DNA of 64,000 nucleotides from Mytilus californianus. Taxonomy: Eukaryota; Mollusca; Bivalvia; Mytilida; Mytilidae. The translations under genes were made by a program, and so were the position numbers. Each line of letters opens with the position of its first letter. Within the stretch, counting starts at the first letter, position 1. The DNA lies in the NCBI RefSeq assembly GCF_021869535.1, contig NW_026262690.1:13131501-13195500 (forward strand), written 5' to 3'. Of the stretch, positions 58,930-64,000 are shown one piece after another. The notes under the pieces were generated by a model. It had not been told where the DNA came from, did not search any database, and worked only from the letters and a program-made list of their open reading frames with translations.

Positions 58930-59760
58930 ATATAATCGTTTGCTATGCCCGTGTCTGTAGTGACGTTATAGAGCTTAATGAACGTAATCTATGTATCACT
59001 AGTAAATTGATAGGTCAGGGATTTCGTTACCACAAAATCCATTAAACCTTTACTAGATTCTTTTATAGATACAAAGATTTGGGTTAGAAGTTTCGCTGTG
59101 CTCATAGAAAAGTAATTACTAAAAGGATGTCACATCCAAATTATTCCGATTATGTTGTTTTTGGAGCCCGTTTTCACTTTAACACTGAAATAAGATTTTT
59201 CAGTATTGTTTTTATCGGTACTTACATTGATTTGGTTATCATATCATTAAATTAATACATAACTAAATATGTTTTGATACACAGTTATAAGCACTTACAG
59301 TTCACATCCTGTCGATACTTATATTTCGGCATTGCACATGGTCATTTTTATCTAGACTGTATATAACGTCTTTCCACTAAATCCATTTGATGTGTACAGA
59401 TTGATTTTTTGTCTAGATGCATGATTTTCTTTTTTTGTCATCGGCTTTCAGTAACTCCGAGTACTCTTAGATCTGTATTTTGTGTCTTTAGTGCTATTGT
59501 CATTTGGTTTAGTTGTGCGTTTTATCGATCTAAAGAGTCAAGTCCCTTTCCACTGATTTTTATAGTTTGTTCTTATGCTGTGGTGTTTCACCTATGTCTA
59601 AGGTTAGGTGTTGTTTGGGCGCCCGTGAACATTCTTAACCTCGCCACTTTCTGTATGTGCCCGGCGTAAGTCGGGAGCCTGTTCTTCAGTGGTTGTTTCT
59701 TGTATGTTGTTTTGTAAATAAACCAGGCCGTTGGTTTTCTCATGAATTCTACATTTTGTT
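58930..59760 (+). mobile_element. PLE C-terminus and 3' untranslated region
   Basis: 58945-59250 reads, with frame breaks, 'LNERNLCITSKLIGQGFRYH', then YSDYVVFGARFHFNTEI and a hydrophobic end FFSIVFIGTYIDLVIISLN-stop, parallel to 47590-47775. The 3' part has 'cagtaactccgagtactctt', 'gtaagtcgggagcctg' and 'accaggccgttggttttctc'. Confidence 0.7.
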
Positions 59761-59839
59761 TCCTTTTTTTGACATAGCGTTTTCAGTTTTTCTTCGACTT
59801 CTGGGTTTTAAATGTCACCTTGGTATCACAGCGCCAAGT

Positions 59840-61700
59840 GAGCTATTCTTAACATTTGGCGTCCGTCGTCTGTTAACTTTTATAAAAATCTTCTTCTCTG
59901 AAACTATAGGACCAATTGGAACCAAACTTGGCAACAATCATCCTTAATGTAACTAGTTTGAAAAAATGTAAGATGATCCTGTCCGAAAACCAGCATGACC
60001 GACACGGCTTAAATAGAACATAGGGTTAAAATGCAATTTGTGTCTATTATCTTAAAAACCGCTATAGATAGAGAAAATTTTACTGGGCAGAAATGTTCAA
60101 AATGTTGATATCTAACTACTATCTATTCAAATCAAATCCGTCAGAAAACTTCTTATACGAGTACTACTTTTAAAATGCTTTAAAATGACGAACTTTACCA
60201 TTTTAACTGGATTTTCCAAAGGAAAAAATCTAGTTCATAATTTTGGATATTACGGCGGGCGGCGGTCAACAGCTTCTACCAATGCTTTTCAAATTTTCAC
60301 ATGGTGTTACTCGGGTGATAAAACTGAGGTCAAATTCAATATTGACGATTTTCATTTGTACCGTTCAGGAGTTATTGTTCTTGATATAATGGAAAATGAC
60401 ACTTTATATAGATTCCGTATAATAATCTATGAACAGTTCAACCATTGCTTTTCAAATTTTAACATTTTGTTAGTGATTACAAAATGGAGGTCAAGTTCAA
60501 TATTGGCGATTTTCACTTTTTTCGTTCAGGAGTTATGGTCCTTGATAGATTGGAAAATTGCACTTTATGCTGTTTCCGTTTAATAGTCTATGAACAGTAA
60601 AGCCGAATATTTCAGTCGTTATATTTCGCAGCTCTACGATTGCTATATCAACCTCGTAAGTAGGAGAGATCGATTACGGGGAGGGACTGAATTATTCGGG
60701 TTAATGAATCGTTCAATCAAGGCTTTTCAAACTTTAATATGTTGTTACTGATGACAAAACAGAGGTCAATTTCAAATTAATGAATTTATATAGATTCGAA
60801 AATAGGCACAGAATGTGACAGGCCAAACAAGACTGACAGTGGCTTCAACATACAGTAAACGCAGTTGGCTGTCAATGTTACAGCTCTTTTCTTGTTATCC
60901 CAGATAGAGAAAAACTTTAAAAAAAAAAATGACCAGTAAGACAAGATCTACAAATAATCTAAATGGCCGAAATCGTCAGTCGACTCCTCATAGACAATTT
61001 TTATTAATGTTTTGTGTTTTTGCCTTTTATCTTGAAAACTTTAGGTGTCAGACCACCAATTACTCCCTCCAATTTAGAACGTAAGTAAAAGTAGCCCTAC
61101 TCTGACACAAAATAGTGCTTTTGATGTCATTGTTTACTTAAATTAACCAACAAATTTGCAGAAATGAAACTTTTGGTGAAAGAGAAATATATTTAAACCA
61201 TTTTGAGCCAAAATGTACTTGTCTATGAGTTGGCATTAAAAATTCAGGATTAATGCGCTCCATAGTATACTAATTTAAGATTTCCAGAAAACCCGGGGAT
61301 AGTTTGCTAGTACCTGTGTTCCGAAGGTCAGATTTTTCTTATAAGACTTTGAAGGTAGGTTGAAAATTGGCATGTAGAAAGGTGATACATGTACTATTCA
61401 GGATATACCTGGTTTCTATGAGGTTAAACTTAAGGTAAAATATTTAGAAAGCTGTGAAAATTGCATAATTTGGTTGAACAGATAGCGATTTTTAATTGGT
61501 GGTCTGACACCTTTAAAATTAACAGATAGAAATTTAAATAGCAAATTCCTTAAGAGGATTTTTGTCATTTTATTTTTGCGTTTTTGACTTCTAGTAGTGT
61601 TTTTAAAACTGTTATTTTAATTTTACCGTTTTTGTGTTTTGGGTAAAAACTAAAGAAAATGGAGAGAAACTATGAACAGAAAAAAAATATCAGCAATACA
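59840..61700 (+). repeat. Large dispersed repeat of molluscan type, with internal duplication
   Basis: Contains 'ctgaaactataggaccaatt', 'ggaaccaaacttggcaacaa', 'gaacatagggttaaaatgca' and 'gacaagatctacaaataatc', words I recall from very common bivalve repeats (recollection, not searched). Within it a segment of about 165 bp ('cttttcaaattttcacatgg ... ctatgaacag') is repeated at 60286 and 60450, with a third worn copy at 60720. The element at 61044-61511 is inserted in it. Confidence 0.6.
61044..61511. mobile_element. 468-bp inverted-repeat element
   Basis: Ends GGTGTCAGACCACCAATTA and its exact inverse, flanked by TTTA on both sides (61040-61043, 61512-61515). Non-coding. Confidence 0.8.
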
Positions 61701-61819
61701 TGAGTTACAAAAAAAGAGATTTTCGTCATGCATTATATATACAATATTGGTGAGTGACCATTGCTGAAGATGTGCATAGACTTAGGCGAGCGAAACAGGC
61801 TCTTTAGAGCATCTAGTTT

Positions 61820-61975
61820 GTCATGTCAGGAACTTTTATAGCTTGCTATGTGGTATGGGTTTAGCTCATTGTTGAAGGCTGTACGATGACATGTAATTGC
61901 GAGCATCTACGTCTCTGGTCTATGGAGGATGGTTGTCTCATTGGCAATCATACCACATCTGCTTGTTTTATATAT
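61820..61975 (+). repeat. PLE/SINE-like 3' tail
   Basis: 'Gctatgtggtatgggtttag', 'ttgttgaaggctgtacgatg' and 'gttgtctcattggcaatcat' plus 'accacatctgcttgt'. Confidence 0.7.
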
Positions 61976-62123
61976 GTCATATAATCACCAAAAACAAAAA
62001 CAAAAAACACTTGGCAACAATATTTTGATATAATATATATTAAAATAAGTCAACTGTACTATAATATTATAAATAGTCTATCGGCTATGAAAGTTCCAAT
62101 ACATGAAATGTTTTCGATTCCAA

Positions 62124-63182
62124 TTAAACAGAGGTATTATTCGTATTTGTATCAACAGATGTACTCGCTCCACTTTTGCTCTCTGTTTTGAACTCCTTCG
62201 GATCATCTTTGGGAAATGTTCGACAAACCAAAGAATCGATTATATGTCTGCGAAATTTGTGATCGAAAAAAGCGTAAATGAATGGATTTGTCACATGATT
62301 TAAAACGTATGTCCGAGAAAACAACTCAATTGTCAAACTTTCCGACTTTGTTAGACTGGTCCAGTCCAAATGCTTTCCGAAGGCTTTTATTGCTATAATA
62401 GGAATATAGCTGACTGCAAAGATAACGCTGATAGTAAATGTTATTTTTGTCATTTTAACGGAAAGGTCTTTTGATTCTTGTACAGTTTTGTTCATGCCAA
62501 TATACAATTCTTTCTTTTTTCTTTGAAGATACAGTTTTCTTGCTATCAAGGAGTACAGAAGTACGAGTGTACAAAGGCACGCTATAAAATATGCTACAAG
62601 AAGATAGTCGTGTACAGATCCATACGTTGTTTTACGAGAGTTCACTGGGCAATGATAGGCGGTGAGATTTGGTGATAATTTTAACTCCATGGTAGGTTGT
62701 AAGATTACATCTTGAATGGAAAAATATAATCCAATAACAATACATCCAAATACGAAATATTTGATATTCTTTAAGGTGATTTGTCGACCGAAAGGAATAC
62801 AGATTTGCCGATATCGATGTATCGATAGCACTATCAAAAGGCTTGAAGAAACCATGACAAGAAATACGAAAATCAGGGTAAATAATTGACAAGCCCATCT
62901 TTCCGTGTACGTAAAATATCGGATAATTCTGCTTATATTAAAAGGTGTGCCAGTAATACAAAACAGAATATCTGCCCATGCCAAACTCCAAATAAGTGTT
63001 CTGTAAACTGAATCCCTGTAGGTTTGTCGATAAATTACTAAAACAATCAAATTTCCGGGAATTCCAACTAGTAATGTACTACACAAAAAAACTAAGCTCG
63101 GTGTCAATTTTTCAATTTGACCATCATCCATGTGCTTTAAAATCTCCATATTGGTTAACTTCGTTATACTGTTGTTCGACAT
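62124..63182 (-). CDS. Rhodopsin-class G-protein-coupled receptor, orphan, intronless
   Basis: A single exon of 352 aa from ATG 63182. Seven hydrophobic segments lie at about 28-51, 61-83, 99-121, 140-160, 192-215, 247-270 and 285-305. Landmarks: Asn44 in GNLIVL (TM1), Asp71 in LAWAD (TM2), Cys98 before TM3 and Cys178 in loop 2 (the usual disulfide), HRYRQ at 122-126 where most family members have DRY, SYIP at 259-261 where CWxP is usual, and NPFIY at 299-303 (TM7). There are possible N-glycosylation sites at Asn3, Asn82 and Asn172. The C-tail is rich in Ser/Thr (SKSGASTSVDTN). It looks like a peptide-receptor-type member of a lineage-expanded invertebrate group; the ligand cannot be told. 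The frame is intact, so it is probably functional. Confidence 0.88.
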   Translation of the reverse strand: MSNNSITKLTNMEILKHMDDGQIEKLTPSLVFLCSTLLVGIPGNLIVLVIYRQTYRDSVYRTLIWSLAWADILFCITGTPFNISRIIRYFTYTERWACQLFTLIFVFLVMVSSSLLIVLSIHRYRQICIPFGRQITLKNIKYFVFGCIVIGLYFSIQDVILQPTMELKLSPNLTAYHCPVNSRKTTYGSVHDYLLVAYFIACLCTLVLLYSLIARKLYLQRKKKELYIGMNKTVQESKDLSVKMTKITFTISVIFAVSYIPIIAIKAFGKHLDWTSLTKSESLTIELFSRTYVLNHVTNPFIYAFFDHKFRRHIIDSLVCRTFPKDDPKEFKTESKSGASTSVDTNTNNTSV

Positions 63183-64000
63183 TGTTAAATGTACAACGCA
63201 GGGAAATGAGTGTCGATTTCTTCGGTTTATTTATCATAAATAAAAAAAATTAAGTAATATATTTTTAGTATGAACACATCACAGTGAAAGATTCATCCTT
63301 AATAACAGGATATGTCGGACAAGAATTTCAACCTTTATGTTTTACAGTTATTGACCTTGGGTATATGCGTCTAATTTAAAGAAATTTACGAGTTTTTTTT
63401 AGTTTGTTTGGTTATTTTTATTTTTAAATTTTTATTACTCCTTTATTGTTACCCCAACGAAGTAAGTCTTGGAGGTAGATAAGTACCAGCTAGGATGTCC
63501 GTCTATTTGTCCATCCGTCTTTCCGATCTCGCTTTTATGTCTTGTCCTCATTTAAAACAAACTTGGAATACGTATAGATTATGATGTGTCAACTTTGAAG
63601 TACACGGGAGTATATCTGAACTATGACCCTTGAACCAAGAAAAGTATGCACTTTGTAGAAACAACTCCTCCTGCATCCTCATCAGATGTTTATATTACTT
63701 TATATATTGTAAGATACAAGCATGGAGATGGGCATATGGCATTAAGTTGGACATTCTGGTTCGTTAATAAATCCAAGGTTTATTGCTCTTATTCTATTAG
63801 AAATTTTTGATACAAAGTTCAGTGATACAAGCACTTTGTGAACGCAATCCCACTTATACCTGCTTCATCAGATGTACATTTCACATAATGATTGTGAAGA
63901 TATTTAGTAATGTACTTGTGAACATACACATGTAGTAATTGTACTCGCATTGAAATTTTAATATCTTTTCACTATGATTAATATCTAACAAAGTTCCAGA
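63183..64000. other. Upstream of the GPCR, with dispersed repeat
   Basis: 63240-63440 is AT-rich with no assigned promoter. 63450-63900 contains two related pieces ('gaaacaactcctcctgcatc', 'gaacgcaatcccacttatac', each followed by 'catcagatgt'), suggesting an internally duplicated dispersed repeat. Confidence 0.45.

Overview
The window looks like a piece of nuclear genome from a bivalve mollusc, most likely a marine mussel (Mytilus-like). The reasons are AT-rich DNA, GT-AG introns of 0.6-5 kb, AATAAA poly(A) signals, an arylacetamide-deacetylase-type gene, an orphan rhodopsin-class GPCR, and very dense repeat debris, including Penelope-like retroelements (PLEs) and L1/Tx1-type LINEs. The organism is an inference; no marker in the window proves it. 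No bacterial operon, CRISPR array, rRNA or complete tRNA gene was seen.

Layout. 1-480: PLE fragment (-). 503-3508: block A, the shorter copy of a recent segmental duplication. 3528-5892: two-exon gene 1. 6118-9835: broken LINE (+). 10508-16980: block B, the second copy, enlarged by a 9-bp-TSD element, G-tract elements and a 27-copy array of an 84-bp unit. 17184-23191: gene 2, with two MYND zinc fingers; its 5-kb intron holds a 24-bp array, PLE debris and a 1.5-kb non-autonomous DNA element nested in another repeat. 23508-26355: array of a 42-bp unit. 26795-31098: broken LINE (-). 32410-33869: two fold-back elements. 34561-36072: LINE ORF1 (-) split by a 709-bp DNA element. 36407-36839: AT-rich element whose core is palindromic satellite. 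41848-56677: six-exon arylacetamide-deacetylase-like gene with a complete catalytic triad; its introns contain PLE copies and minisatellites. 58930-61975: PLE and other repeat debris with a small inserted element. 62124-63182: intact intronless GPCR (-).

Relations between genes. Genes 1 and 2 are paralogues. They share a C-terminal domain of unknown function with the same phase-0 intron position. Gene 2 has two N-terminal MYND fingers; gene 1 has none visible and instead ends in a membrane segment. Both are preceded by the duplicated block, which is far more similar between copies (about nine bases in ten where compared by eye) than the proteins are. The esterase gene and the GPCR have no evident functional link to them or to each other. 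Nearly all remaining DNA is made of retroelements, small inverted-repeat elements and tandem arrays.
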